Below, piece by piece: positions 45,601 to 53,562 of a stretch of DNA of 64,000 bases. The DNA comes from NORP294 sp047627915 (GTDB taxonomy: Bacteria; Bacteroidota; Bacteroidia; Flavobacteriales_E; Vicingaceae). Position numbers and translations under genes: made by a program. The notes below the pieces were generated by a model. That model did no database searches. It was not told the DNA's origin and was given only the letters and a program-made list of their open reading frames with translations. How positions within the stretch are numbered: position 1 is the stretch's first letter; every line of letters starts with the position of its first letter. Where the stretch lies: assembly GCA_047627915.1 (NCBI GenBank), contig JBLHTZ010000008.1, positions 9,502-73,501 on the forward strand, written 5' to 3'.

Positions 45601-45921
45601 CTGCCTGTAATGGGATTGTTTGTTATAAATAACAAACTGAATACGGTCAGAAATCTTAAATTCAAAAAAACGTTCTAGCTCAGGAATCCGCACTCTCAAA
45701 TACTTAGCTGCATGAACTGCTAACTCTTTTCCCCCTGTATAAAAATAAGTTTCGTAATTGTTAAACCGATAAAATTGCCATTGAAATTCGTCATATTGAA
45801 CTCTATTTTTGCCAAAATCTATTTTTGTGCCATTGTAAAATTGAGCATCAAGTTGTTTGGACCCAAGGAGACTAAGGATCAATAAAAAAGAGGAAAGAAG
45901 TGTGTAAAATACCTTTTTCAA
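42697..45921 (-). CDS. WD40-like propeller / outer membrane barrel fusion with degenerate peptidase-like N-terminus
   Basis: A 1074-residue protein read from TTG 45921, giving the signal peptide MKKVFYTLLSSFLLILSLL...LDAQ; a longer frame to 46023 would overlap the divergent MBL gene and lacks a signal peptide. The N-terminal part (about 60-280) resembles gluzincin MA-type peptidases (LPEWYTKGLVSF, 176-187), but the HExxH site is replaced by LIEVLIN (150-156). Then come TolB-like propeller repeats (SPDERYVSYSTNQEGQYKIYV; VFFVSNRMNDSLNI). The C-terminal Omp85/D15-like barrel has DIGTAWEGNSPF and GFGLRSTILGYFVRADMAWGI. Function unknown; an outer membrane anchored scaffold is inferred. Confidence 0.75.
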   Translation of the reverse strand: MKKVFYTLLSSFLLILSLLGSKQLDAQFYNGTKIDFGKNRVQYDEFQWQFYRFNNYETYFYTGGKELAVHAAKYLRVRIPELERFFEFKISDRIQFVIYNKQSHYRQSNVGLNTERNQNLGGVTKIVGSKVFIFFEGDYDSFEKQLDAGLIEVLINQLVYGGNWRQVIRNSTLVDLPEWYTKGLVSFLTNTADPLIQAKIKDGVLKDRFKRFNTLTNEQAEVVGHGLWEYVSKSYGDEVIPNILYMTRIAREVDDGFLYVIGLTLDQLYAEWRMQAKVKYNQSNSVGDQNMGEGLMIKMRKNRRYQNLKVSPDERYVSYSTNQEGQYKIYVQDLQTKKKKKVFKKEHKLERLQDYSYPILEWHPSGEFLTFITEKKGELLFYNYNIETEETAVKPIFKMEKVLSYHFLKSGKQFVFSGVNEGQSDLYLYNILGNTQKKLTDDVYDDLMPVVNDTESKVFFVSNRMNDSLNIDHKEEEFYHEKDIFVLNLNQDNFIQSVSNTPEVEESAPIFVGGKLNYLVQENGQTNQYLATYDSAISKVDTIIHYRYFYRAEKLATYPLPVLSQSATPDGLIYQTGFDNGSFKFYKKSLVLGNESTAIGTEEKTLVSLQKELPKESFKVFDVEEPIVEFDYISYEFNSSIAKPVKSIAIAGAEEVVDFDAIEFPTQRLYRLNFRTDNTMLQLNHTFINGQYQAYNGGPYTNSGLGINTKIGIVDLMEDHKVYGGFRYAGNLIEYSLSYQNLKNRLDKEYTIMRTRDRITSGQPFVRGNVRIASPYDLKTLRGVASYSYPFSEITSLRGIISVRNDKIIPLSTDRGALETSVFDEYYGSLKAAYVYDNTRELAVNILSGTRFRIFGEHYERLYSDARAGASNFQVLGFDFRHYQKIHREIIFVTRIAASKSFGKTPLIYYLGGTDEWISGDLFDRSTPIDQTQNYGFQALAANMRGFKQNVRNGSAFALLNTEIRWPIIKYFMRKPVEKPFLRDFQVVGFADIGTAWEGNSPFDEGNLLNSETLSTGPITITYENINDPIVGGVGFGLRSTILGYFVRADMAWGIENGIISNERIIMFSLTLDI

Positions 45922-45994
45922 TAGAAATTTATAAGGACAATAAAAGTAAGCAATTTGAGCAATTGCCGTATTTTCGCAATAAGATTTAACAGCT

Positions 45995-46633
45995 ATGATT
46001 CGAATTAAGAAATTTACTTTCAACCCTTTTCAAGAAAACAGTTACTTACTCATAAACGACAAACATGAATGCATTGTTGTAGACCCAGGTTGTTTTAACT
46101 CGAATGAAGAAAATGAGCTAAGCAATTACATAGAGTCTGAAAGACTGACTCCGACCTATTTAATTAACACCCACTTCCACATTGACCATGTTTTGGGCAA
46201 TAACTTTGTTGCGGATAAATACAATTTACCTGTAACTGCTTACAATTCTGAAATCGATATGATTGCCATGGCAGAGCGATCGGCAGAATTATATGGAATC
46301 CCTTACAAAGCATCTCCAAAACCGACTAATTTTTTAAACGAAGGCGACTCAATTGAATTCGGTAACTCACAATTAAAGGTCTTATTTGTCCCTGGTCATT
46401 CTCCCGATCACATTGTTTTAGTGTGCGAAAAAGAAGGTTTTATGATTGGCGGAGATGTGCTGTTTAAGGGAAGTATTGGTCGAACTGATTTACCAGGTGG
46501 CAATCATCACGACTTAATAGATAATATTGAGACTAAAATTTTTACGCTTCTTGGCTCTATCAAAGTATATTCTGGTCACGGACCAGAAACAACAATTGGA
46601 GAAGAAAAAATGACCAATCCATTTTTTACATAG
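45995..46633 (+). CDS. MBL-fold metallohydrolase (glyoxalase II-like)
   Basis: A 212-residue metallo-beta-lactamase fold protein with THFHIDH (His60, His62, Asp64, His65), PGHSPDHIVL, GGDVLFKGSIGRTDLPGG and GHGPETTIGEE supplying the remaining metal ligands. It groups with the hydroxyacylglutathione hydrolase-like/YcbL subgroup; it lacks the extra C-terminal domain of true glyoxalase II, so its thioester substrate is uncertain. The 3' end overlaps the converging outer membrane protein gene by 8 bp. Confidence 0.9.
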   Translation: MIRIKKFTFNPFQENSYLLINDKHECIVVDPGCFNSNEENELSNYIESERLTPTYLINTHFHIDHVLGNNFVADKYNLPVTAYNSEIDMIAMAERSAELYGIPYKASPKPTNFLNEGDSIEFGNSQLKVLFVPGHSPDHIVLVCEKEGFMIGGDVLFKGSIGRTDLPGGNHHDLIDNIETKIFTLLGSIKVYSGHGPETTIGEEKMTNPFFT

Positions 46634-47438
46634 ATGGCATATTCTTCAATTGCGGTGCATTGCAATTCACAGGGTCCTTTCTCAAAATCATAAATTTTAA
46701 CCCAATTATTAAGGGTTGGTATTCCACGTCCAAAAATTGAATTGATGGATTTAAATTTGACGTTGGCAGAATTGTTACCAATGGAGTTTCTAGCGTTGGA
46801 ATCAGAAACAAAAACTTCGTCATTTTAAAGCCATAACCTACTTGAAAATAAGCTCTCACTGCATGCTTGTTGTCAAATGGCATATCTTTATCATGAAGAA
46901 AACCCTGTGGATAGTCAGAATCAAAACGATTGGCAATTAAATAATCATAATTTACCCCTATTCCCCAAGTTAACAAACTATTGGGCTTTTGAAAAGCAAT
47001 ATCAATTAGTCTAACTGCTGCAGTTATGGTTTCAAACCTCCAAGCATTTTCATACTCCTTGTAAGCCAATAAAGTCGATCCATTAGGAACTTTAACACTG
47101 GTCTCTTCTAAATAATGAACGCCACTAAACCTTCTGTAAGAAAGCGCTCCTTCAAAATAATCTCCAACTCGATATCCTTCAAATGCTTTAAACCAGCCTA
47201 ATTCAATTCCCGTATTCCAAGTCCCTCTGCCTACCTCAACATGCTCCCATTCAAAACCAGCTTCATTAGAAAATAATTTAAGGTCACTCTTGTTGCCGAA
47301 AGAAACTGTTGCAAGAGGAGAAATGCTAAAACCTGACTTTTTAAACTCTCGTGAAAGGGGAAAGGTGTTTCGATTAAACTGCGAATGTATTAGTGTACAT
47401 TGTGTTAGAAAAAGTCCAAGAATTATTAGTTTTTTCAT
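46626..47438 (-). CDS. Hypothetical outer membrane beta-barrel protein in the kynurenine operon
   Basis: A 270-residue protein with a signal peptide (MKKLIILGLFLTQCTLIHSQ) and amphipathic strands rich in Tyr, Phe and Gly (GTWNTGIELGWFKAFEGYRVGDYFEGALSYRRFSG; AYFQVGYGFKMTKFLFLIPTLE). The family is not recognised. It begins 3 bp after the kmo stop on the same strand, so it is transcribed with kynU and kmo; whether it has any role in aromatic uptake is unknown. Confidence 0.65.
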   Translation of the reverse strand: MKKLIILGLFLTQCTLIHSQFNRNTFPLSREFKKSGFSISPLATVSFGNKSDLKLFSNEAGFEWEHVEVGRGTWNTGIELGWFKAFEGYRVGDYFEGALSYRRFSGVHYLEETSVKVPNGSTLLAYKEYENAWRFETITAAVRLIDIAFQKPNSLLTWGIGVNYDYLIANRFDSDYPQGFLHDKDMPFDNKHAVRAYFQVGYGFKMTKFLFLIPTLETPLVTILPTSNLNPSIQFLDVEYQPLIIGLKFMILRKDPVNCNAPQLKNMPSM

Positions 47439-47441
47439 GAA

Positions 47442-48776
47442 TTAAATCATTTCTAAAATCTCATCTTCAACCTCTTGACTATCCCACAATTGTTCTATAT
47501 TCTCCTTTGCCATGATGCGATCCATAATCTTTTCTTGATGCTTTCCATTAGCTAGAGCTTCTGAGTATGGAGTGTGACTAAAAGTAACTTGAGAATATAA
47601 AGGAACCCACTTTTCAGGATACTTACTATAAATTTTCTTTTCAATCTTTTTTCTCAATAAGAAACTCTCATCAGCAACCAAATCCCTCATTTCGATAAAA
47701 TTTTGCAACGCTAAATTTGAAATGGCATCAGCATCTTTTTTTCGAGTATTCGAAAATTCATGAAAACTTTTTTTCCAATCACTATCATTTGATTTAAAAA
47801 TCTCATTAAAAACGGTACAATCTTCAAATCCGGAATTCATGCCCTGCCCATAAAAAGGAACAATAGCATGTGACGCATCACCCAACATGATAATTTGATC
47901 TTTGTAATTCCACGGAGAGCAACGAACAGTGACCAAGGAGGCCGTTGGGTTTTCAAAGTATTCTTCAACTAAATTTGGCATCAACTCAACCGCGTCGGGA
48001 AAAACGTTGTTGAAGAATTTCTCAACGTCAGCTTTTGTTTTTAATGACTCAAATGAGTTTTCTCCTTCAAAAGGGAAAAACAGAGTACATGTAAAACTGC
48101 CATCTTCGTTGGCCAAAGCAATCATCATATACTCACCTCTTGGCCAAATGTGTAAAGCATTTTTATCAATCTTAAATCCTCCACCGTCTGCAGCAGGAAT
48201 CGTCAACTCTTTATAGCCGTGCTCTAAATACATTTGTTGATAGTTGAAACGATCTGTTTTCATCAATCGCTTTCGAATTGCAGAAAAGGCTCCATCTGTA
48301 GCAAAAATCCTACCCTTACTTACAGTTTTCTTTTCGTTGGTTAAGGTATTGAGGAATGTTAATTCATTGGTTTCTAAGTTAACATCTAAGCATTTGTGGT
48401 TAAAAAAGAATCCTACATTTTTAAACTCGCCCGCACAAGTCATTAACTTTTGATTTAACAATCCTCTACTCACAGAAAAAATAGCCTCATCATCTTTGCC
48501 GTACTGCTGGAAAGTAGTATTCCCTTCTTCATCGTGCATCATTCTGCCACGCATTGGAATTGCTATTTTCTCTATTTCTGACTGAATTCCTGCTTCAGAA
48601 ATTGCTTTCCAACCCCTGTTGGATAACGCTAGATTTATTGACCTTCCTGCAATTAAATCTATCTTTCTCATATCGGGCCTACGTTCATAAACTTCCACGT
48701 CATACCCTTTCTTTGCCATATAAATGGCTTGCAACGAACCTACTAATCCTGCCCCAACAATAATTACCTTTTCCAT
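47442..48776 (-). CDS. kmo: Kynurenine 3-monooxygenase
   Basis: FAD- and NADPH-dependent hydroxylase converting kynurenine to 3-hydroxykynurenine in tryptophan breakdown and de novo NAD synthesis. The 444-residue protein has the dinucleotide fold GAGLVGS (8-14), the substrate/FAD region DLIAGRSINLALSNRGWKA, and GDASHAIVPFYGQGMNSGFEDC, which is closely characteristic of KMO. C-terminal residues lack an evident membrane anchor. It starts one base after the kynU stop. Confidence 0.93.
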   Translation of the reverse strand: MEKVIIVGAGLVGSLQAIYMAKKGYDVEVYERRPDMRKIDLIAGRSINLALSNRGWKAISEAGIQSEIEKIAIPMRGRMMHDEEGNTTFQQYGKDDEAIFSVSRGLLNQKLMTCAGEFKNVGFFFNHKCLDVNLETNELTFLNTLTNEKKTVSKGRIFATDGAFSAIRKRLMKTDRFNYQQMYLEHGYKELTIPAADGGGFKIDKNALHIWPRGEYMMIALANEDGSFTCTLFFPFEGENSFESLKTKADVEKFFNNVFPDAVELMPNLVEEYFENPTASLVTVRCSPWNYKDQIIMLGDASHAIVPFYGQGMNSGFEDCTVFNEIFKSNDSDWKKSFHEFSNTRKKDADAISNLALQNFIEMRDLVADESFLLRKKIEKKIYSKYPEKWVPLYSQVTFSHTPYSEALANGKHQEKIMDRIMAKENIEQLWDSQEVEDEILEMI

Positions 48777-48777
48777 A

Positions 48778-50055
48778 TTATTTTAATTCTTCAAGCGATT
48801 TTTCTATAATTTGACCAAAATTCAATACATCGGTAAATGAGTTATACATCGGCACCGGTGCAACTCTAATAACATTTGGCTCCCTCCAATCTGCTACAAC
48901 ACCTAATTCAGTCATTTTGTTGAATAAATCCTTACCGCCAGTGCCTTCTGTTAAAATCGAAAGCTGCGACCCTCTCTCTTTTGGAGTGATAACTGTAAAG
49001 TTAACAGAAGGTAGTCGGTCAGAAATATCTTTCAATACAAATTCCAAATAAGAGGTTAACTTTTTTTGTTTCTCAATTAAATTATCGACCCCTGCTTTTA
49101 AGTGTAATTCTAGCGCCACCTTATGCACTGCCATAGCTAGCACCGGTGCGTTACTCAACTGCCATGCATCTGCACCCACAGCAGGAATAAATCCCTTTGG
49201 CATTTGAAACCGACCTTCAGCTGGTGTTCCCCACCACCCTGCAAAACGCTCTAATTCATTATTTTCAGAATATCTTTCATGAACAAAAATACCAGCAACA
49301 CTGCCCGGTCCAGAGTTTAAATATTTATAGGAACACCAAGCCGCAAAATCAACACCCCATTTATGAAGCTCTAACTTTACGTTTCCAGCGGCATGAGCCA
49401 AGTCAAAACCAACCACCGAACCTACAGCATGGCCTGCCTTTGTTATTTCTTCAATCGGAAAAACTTGCCCTGTGTAATAATTCACTCCGCCAATCATGAT
49501 CAACGCCAATTCATCACCAAGGTCTTTTATTTTTTTTAGAATATCTTCTTTTCTAATCCCGACCTCTCCTTCTCGAGGGTGCAACTCAACAATTGTTTCG
49601 TCCGGGTCTAATCCATGAAATTTCACCTGAGTTTCTAGAGCATATTGATCAGAAGGGAAAGCTTTACCCTCACACAACAATTTAACTCGCTTTCCTTTTG
49701 GTCGATAAAAAGACACCATTAAAAAGTGAAGGTTCGAAGTAAGACCTCCCATAGGAGTTACCTCTACAGGTTTTGCCCCAACTACTTCTGCCAGGCCATC
49801 TTTAAACATTTCATGGTAAGAAAACCATGGGTTTTTTGCCTCAAAATGCCCGTCAACTCCGAATTTAGCCCAATCATCCAGTTCCTGTTGCAATGCATCT
49901 TTTGCTTTTTTTGGCATCAAGCCTAAAGAGTTGCCGGTAAAGTATATTTTGTTTTTACCGTGGTGTTGGGGAAAGTGAAACTCATTTCTGAAATTTTTTA
50001 GTTCATCTTGATTATCAAGATTTTCAGCAAATTCAATAGTATTTTTAAACGTCAT
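48778..50055 (-). CDS. kynU: Kynureninase
   Basis: PLP-dependent hydrolase that cleaves 3-hydroxykynurenine to 3-hydroxyanthranilate plus alanine. The 425-residue protein has YFTGNSLGLMPKKA near the start, NLHFLMVSFYRP, FDLAHAAGN (217-225) contacting PLP, and the Schiff-base lysine in WCSYKYLNSGPG (Lys244). Length matches the family. It is followed by kmo after 1 bp. The remaining steps (tryptophan dioxygenase, formamidase, HAAO) are not in the window. Confidence 0.95.
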   Translation of the reverse strand: MTFKNTIEFAENLDNQDELKNFRNEFHFPQHHGKNKIYFTGNSLGLMPKKAKDALQQELDDWAKFGVDGHFEAKNPWFSYHEMFKDGLAEVVGAKPVEVTPMGGLTSNLHFLMVSFYRPKGKRVKLLCEGKAFPSDQYALETQVKFHGLDPDETIVELHPREGEVGIRKEDILKKIKDLGDELALIMIGGVNYYTGQVFPIEEITKAGHAVGSVVGFDLAHAAGNVKLELHKWGVDFAAWCSYKYLNSGPGSVAGIFVHERYSENNELERFAGWWGTPAEGRFQMPKGFIPAVGADAWQLSNAPVLAMAVHKVALELHLKAGVDNLIEKQKKLTSYLEFVLKDISDRLPSVNFTVITPKERGSQLSILTEGTGGKDLFNKMTELGVVADWREPNVIRVAPVPMYNSFTDVLNFGQIIEKSLEELK

Positions 50056-50060
50056 TTAAT

Positions 50061-50189
50061 CTATTTTTCAATTTTTAAAGTTACGATTACAATTGGACTA
50101 AAAACTAGAGGCCCACCACTGTTAGCAGCAGAATAACCGGAAACGGCAACGACTGATTCGGCAAAACATTTTGGTAAGTATACTGCCAT
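50061..50189 (-). pseudogene. Possible short gene or gene remnant upstream of kynU
   Basis: A minus-strand frame from ATG 50189 to TAG 50061 encodes 42 residues (MAVYLPKCFAESVVAVSGYS... ending VIVTLKIEK) with a protein-like composition, and ends 5 bp before the kynU ATG. A different frame from 50235 starts MKKIIFVEEL and stops after 37 residues, so a longer ancestral gene may have been broken by frameshift. No family is recognised. It may be a chance frame. Confidence 0.25.
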
Positions 50190-50554
50190 AATCCATTTGG
50201 AAGCATAACTCTTCCACAAAAATAATTTTTTTCATCTCATGAATTTTATAAAACTTCCTTTATCAAAATCGTAGTTATAAATTTAAATTTCTTTCAGCTT
50301 TTCACCTAGCAAGAAAATATTTCGTCGTAAACATCAACAATAGAGACCTTCAATACTTCAACGTTCATCAACCGCAAAGTATCTTAGCTATTGGCATAAA
50401 AAAAAGCAACTAAAATCAGAAAAACAACTAGATTATATTTGTTTCATAAATAATTGATTTAATATCACTTATCAAAACATAATGCTCCTAAAAAACTTTA
50501 TCTATTCTAATGCGTTTCATCGTCAAAAGTGAGTCAACCAAATAAACTTTAAAT

Positions 50555-50562
50555 TATATTTG
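50555..50562 (+). promoter_or_regulatory. Putative -7 element of gcvP
   Basis: TATATTTG matches TAnnTTTG and lies 20 bases upstream of the gcvP ATG. No TTTG is found 19 bases before it. Confidence 0.45.
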
Positions 50563-50582
50563 CACTCTTAAAATTTTTCAAA

Positions 50583-53447
50583 ATGACTTCAGCTCCTTTC
50601 AGTTCTCGACACATCGGAATAAGTGATCAAGACATCGCTAAAATGCTAAAAACAATTAAAGAAGATAGCATTGAAAGCTTAATTGCAAAAACAATCCCAA
50701 ACTCAATTCGATTGGCAAAACCTCTAAGTTTAAGCCAGCCAATGAGTGAGTACCAATACATAAGCCATTTAAAAGAAATAGCGTCTAAGAACAAAGTATT
50801 TAAAAGCTATATCGGGTTAGGTTATTATAACACCAAGGTTCCTGCAGTAATTCAACGAAACATTTTAGAAAATCCTGCATGGTATACAGCTTATACTCCT
50901 TACCAAGCTGAAATTGCACAAGGTAGATTAGAGGCCCTCTTAAATTACCAAACAATGGTAAGTGACCTCACAGGAATGGACTTAGCAAACGCCTCTTTAC
51001 TAGATGAAGGAACTGCAGTTGCTGAAGCCATGACACTGATGTACAATGTACGAGGTAAAGAGTTGAAGAAAGCTGATGTTAAAAGGATTTTCGTTGCGGA
51101 TGATTGTTTTCCTCAAACACTAGATGTTTTAAAAACGCGAAGCGAGCCTCTTGGAATTGAGCTAATTATTGGAGATGCTTCTACCTATGATTTTTCCGAT
51201 GAAATATTCGGTGCAGTTTTGCAATACCCATCAATTAATGGAGAAGTTAAAGATTACAGAGATTTTGCTTCTAAAGTTCATGAAAAAGGTGCCTTAATAA
51301 CTGTTGCTGCTGACTTATTAAGCTTAGCGTTATTTACACCTCCGGGAGAATGGGGAGCAGATATTGTTTGTGGTACTACGCAGCGATTTGGAATACCAAT
51401 GGGTTTTGGAGGTCCACATGCTGCATATTTCGCAACTAGAGATAGTTTTAAAAGAAGTATTCCCGGAAGAATTATTGGCCTTTCTGTCGACATAGACGGA
51501 AAACCTGCATTAAGAATGGCACTTCAAACAAGGGAACAACACATTAAACGAGACAGAGCCACTTCAAACATTTGTACTGCTCAGGTTTTACTTGCAGTAA
51601 TGGCCGGTATGTATGCCGTTTATCACGGAAAAGACGGCATTAAAAAAATTGCCGAAGGAGTTCATAATTATACTTCAACCTTGGCCAAAGAAATTAAAAA
51701 CTTCGGATACAACATTGTTCATTCAAACTACTTTGATACGTTACTGATAGAAGACTCTTCTATTAAAGTAGATGATTTTATTTCATTTGCTGCGGATCAC
51801 CATATAAATCTTAGAAAAGTTAGTACTACACAACTATCAATTAGTCTAAATGAAACTGTTGAATTACATGAACTAAATAATTTGATTCGACTTTTTGCTG
51901 AATTTAAAGGAAAAACATTCAATCCCGTTGAAAACGCACAGGACAATTCTACTGCTAATACAGACCTTAAAAGAACAAGTAGCTACTTATCACATCCTAT
52001 TTTTAACAGCTATCACTCAGAGACTGAGATGATGCGATATATAAAACGATTAGAAAACAAAGACTTTTCTTTAGTTCACGGTATGATTCCACTTGGATCA
52101 TGCACGATGAAATTAAATGCCGCTACAGAATTACTTCCTCTAACCTGGGATGAATTTGCAAACATCCACCCTTTTGCACCTCAAAACCAAACTGAAGGTT
52201 ATTTGGAGATGTTGCACAACTTAGAAAGAGATTTATCTGAAATTACTGGATTTTACCGCACATCTCTTCAACCTAACTCTGGAGCGCAAGGAGAATATGC
52301 TGGTTTAATGGTAATACGAGCTTACCACATAAGTCGTGGCGACCACCACAGAAATATTGCAATCATCCCTTCCTCTGCTCATGGAACAAATCCAGCAAGT
52401 GCAGTAATGGCAGGGATGCAAGTTGTCGTTACTAAATGTGACGAAGCAGGAAACATTGATTTAGAAGATTTAAAAGAAAAAGTTGAATTGCACAAAGACA
52501 ATTTAGCTGCATTAATGATTACCTACCCTTCCACTCATGGGGTTTTTGAAGAATCTGTAATTGAAATTACAGACTTGATTCACCAACATGGAGGACAAGT
52601 ATATATGGATGGTGCAAACATGAATGCACAAGTTGGTTTAACAAGCCCAGGAAATATTGGAGCAGATGTTTGTCACTTAAACTTGCACAAAACATTCGCA
52701 ATTCCTCATGGAGGCGGCGGTCCAGGCATGGGACCAATTGGTGTTGTAGAACACCTTGCTCCATTCTTACCTTCTAATCCAATTGTTCAAATTGGGGAGA
52801 AAGAAGCTATTTCCGCTATTTCTGCTACTCCTTATGGAAGTGCATTAGTCTTACTAATCTCGTATGCATACATTAAAATGCTAGGAGAAGAAGGCCTACG
52901 AAAGTCTACAGAGGCTGCTATTTTAAGTGCAAACTACATCAAGCACCAATTAGAAGGAGATTATCCTATTTTATACCAAGGAGCCAACAAAACTGTTGCG
53001 CATGAAATGATTTTAGATTGCAGACAATTTAAACAGTCTGCCGGAGTGGAAGTGGTTGACATTGCAAAACGACTAATCGATTACGGTTTCCACGCCCCAA
53101 CGGTATCTTTTCCTGTTGGAGGAACACTAATGGTAGAGCCTACTGAAAGTGAGGGACTAAGAGAACTAGATCGTTTTATTGGTGCCATGAAGTCTATTCG
53201 AGCAGAAATAAAAGCAATCGAAGATGGAATTGTGGGAAATGACAATAATATTTTAAAAAATGCGCCTCATCCTGAATACATGTGCACTGCGGACGAATGG
53301 GATATGCCATATAGCAGATCTCAAGCAGCTTACCCAATGGAAGGGCAAAGAGGAAATAAATTCTGGGCAAGCGTACGAAGGGTAGATGACGCATACGGAG
53401 ACAGGAATTTGATATGCAGTTGTCCCTCAATCGAAGAGTATGCATAG
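50583..53447 (+). CDS. gcvP: Glycine dehydrogenase (decarboxylating), single-chain P protein
   Basis: PLP-dependent decarboxylase of the glycine cleavage system, passing the aminomethyl group to lipoyl-GcvH. The 954-residue chain has the fused N- and C-terminal halves of the homodimeric type. The N-terminal signature SSRHIGISDQDIAKML, LDEGTAVAEAM, GFGGPHAAYFATRD, HGMIPLGSCTMKLNA, and the PLP lysine in LNLHKTFAIPHGGGGPGMGP (Lys703) are all present. No gcvT or gcvH is adjacent. The gene stands alone after the gene-poor interval. Confidence 0.97.
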   Translation: MTSAPFSSRHIGISDQDIAKMLKTIKEDSIESLIAKTIPNSIRLAKPLSLSQPMSEYQYISHLKEIASKNKVFKSYIGLGYYNTKVPAVIQRNILENPAWYTAYTPYQAEIAQGRLEALLNYQTMVSDLTGMDLANASLLDEGTAVAEAMTLMYNVRGKELKKADVKRIFVADDCFPQTLDVLKTRSEPLGIELIIGDASTYDFSDEIFGAVLQYPSINGEVKDYRDFASKVHEKGALITVAADLLSLALFTPPGEWGADIVCGTTQRFGIPMGFGGPHAAYFATRDSFKRSIPGRIIGLSVDIDGKPALRMALQTREQHIKRDRATSNICTAQVLLAVMAGMYAVYHGKDGIKKIAEGVHNYTSTLAKEIKNFGYNIVHSNYFDTLLIEDSSIKVDDFISFAADHHINLRKVSTTQLSISLNETVELHELNNLIRLFAEFKGKTFNPVENAQDNSTANTDLKRTSSYLSHPIFNSYHSETEMMRYIKRLENKDFSLVHGMIPLGSCTMKLNAATELLPLTWDEFANIHPFAPQNQTEGYLEMLHNLERDLSEITGFYRTSLQPNSGAQGEYAGLMVIRAYHISRGDHHRNIAIIPSSAHGTNPASAVMAGMQVVVTKCDEAGNIDLEDLKEKVELHKDNLAALMITYPSTHGVFEESVIEITDLIHQHGGQVYMDGANMNAQVGLTSPGNIGADVCHLNLHKTFAIPHGGGGPGMGPIGVVEHLAPFLPSNPIVQIGEKEAISAISATPYGSALVLLISYAYIKMLGEEGLRKSTEAAILSANYIKHQLEGDYPILYQGANKTVAHEMILDCRQFKQSAGVEVVDIAKRLIDYGFHAPTVSFPVGGTLMVEPTESEGLRELDRFIGAMKSIRAEIKAIEDGIVGNDNNILKNAPHPEYMCTADEWDMPYSRSQAAYPMEGQRGNKFWASVRRVDDAYGDRNLICSCPSIEEYA

Positions 53448-53562
53448 GTATTCGTCGATACTTTTCTCTTTTGGGGGACATAAATTACTATAAAGGTTAA
53501 CCAAATATTAAAAATTGATTATCTTTATGGATTGAAATAATTGTTTAACTAAAATTTTTAAC

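Larger units (their letters stand above)
50056..50582. other. Gene-poor interval between kynU and gcvP
   Basis: A 527-bp AT-rich region between divergent genes. It holds a possible 42-codon minus-strand frame next to kynU (50061-50189), a TATATTTG at 50434-50441 and a second at 50555-50562 close to gcvP. No tRNA, riboswitch or strong hairpin terminator was seen in it. Confidence 0.6.

Noticed and set aside
45922..46023. N-terminal extension of the propeller-barrel protein
   Set aside because: The extension overlaps the divergent MBL gene start and hides the signal peptide; TTG 45921 gives a regular MKK signal sequence.
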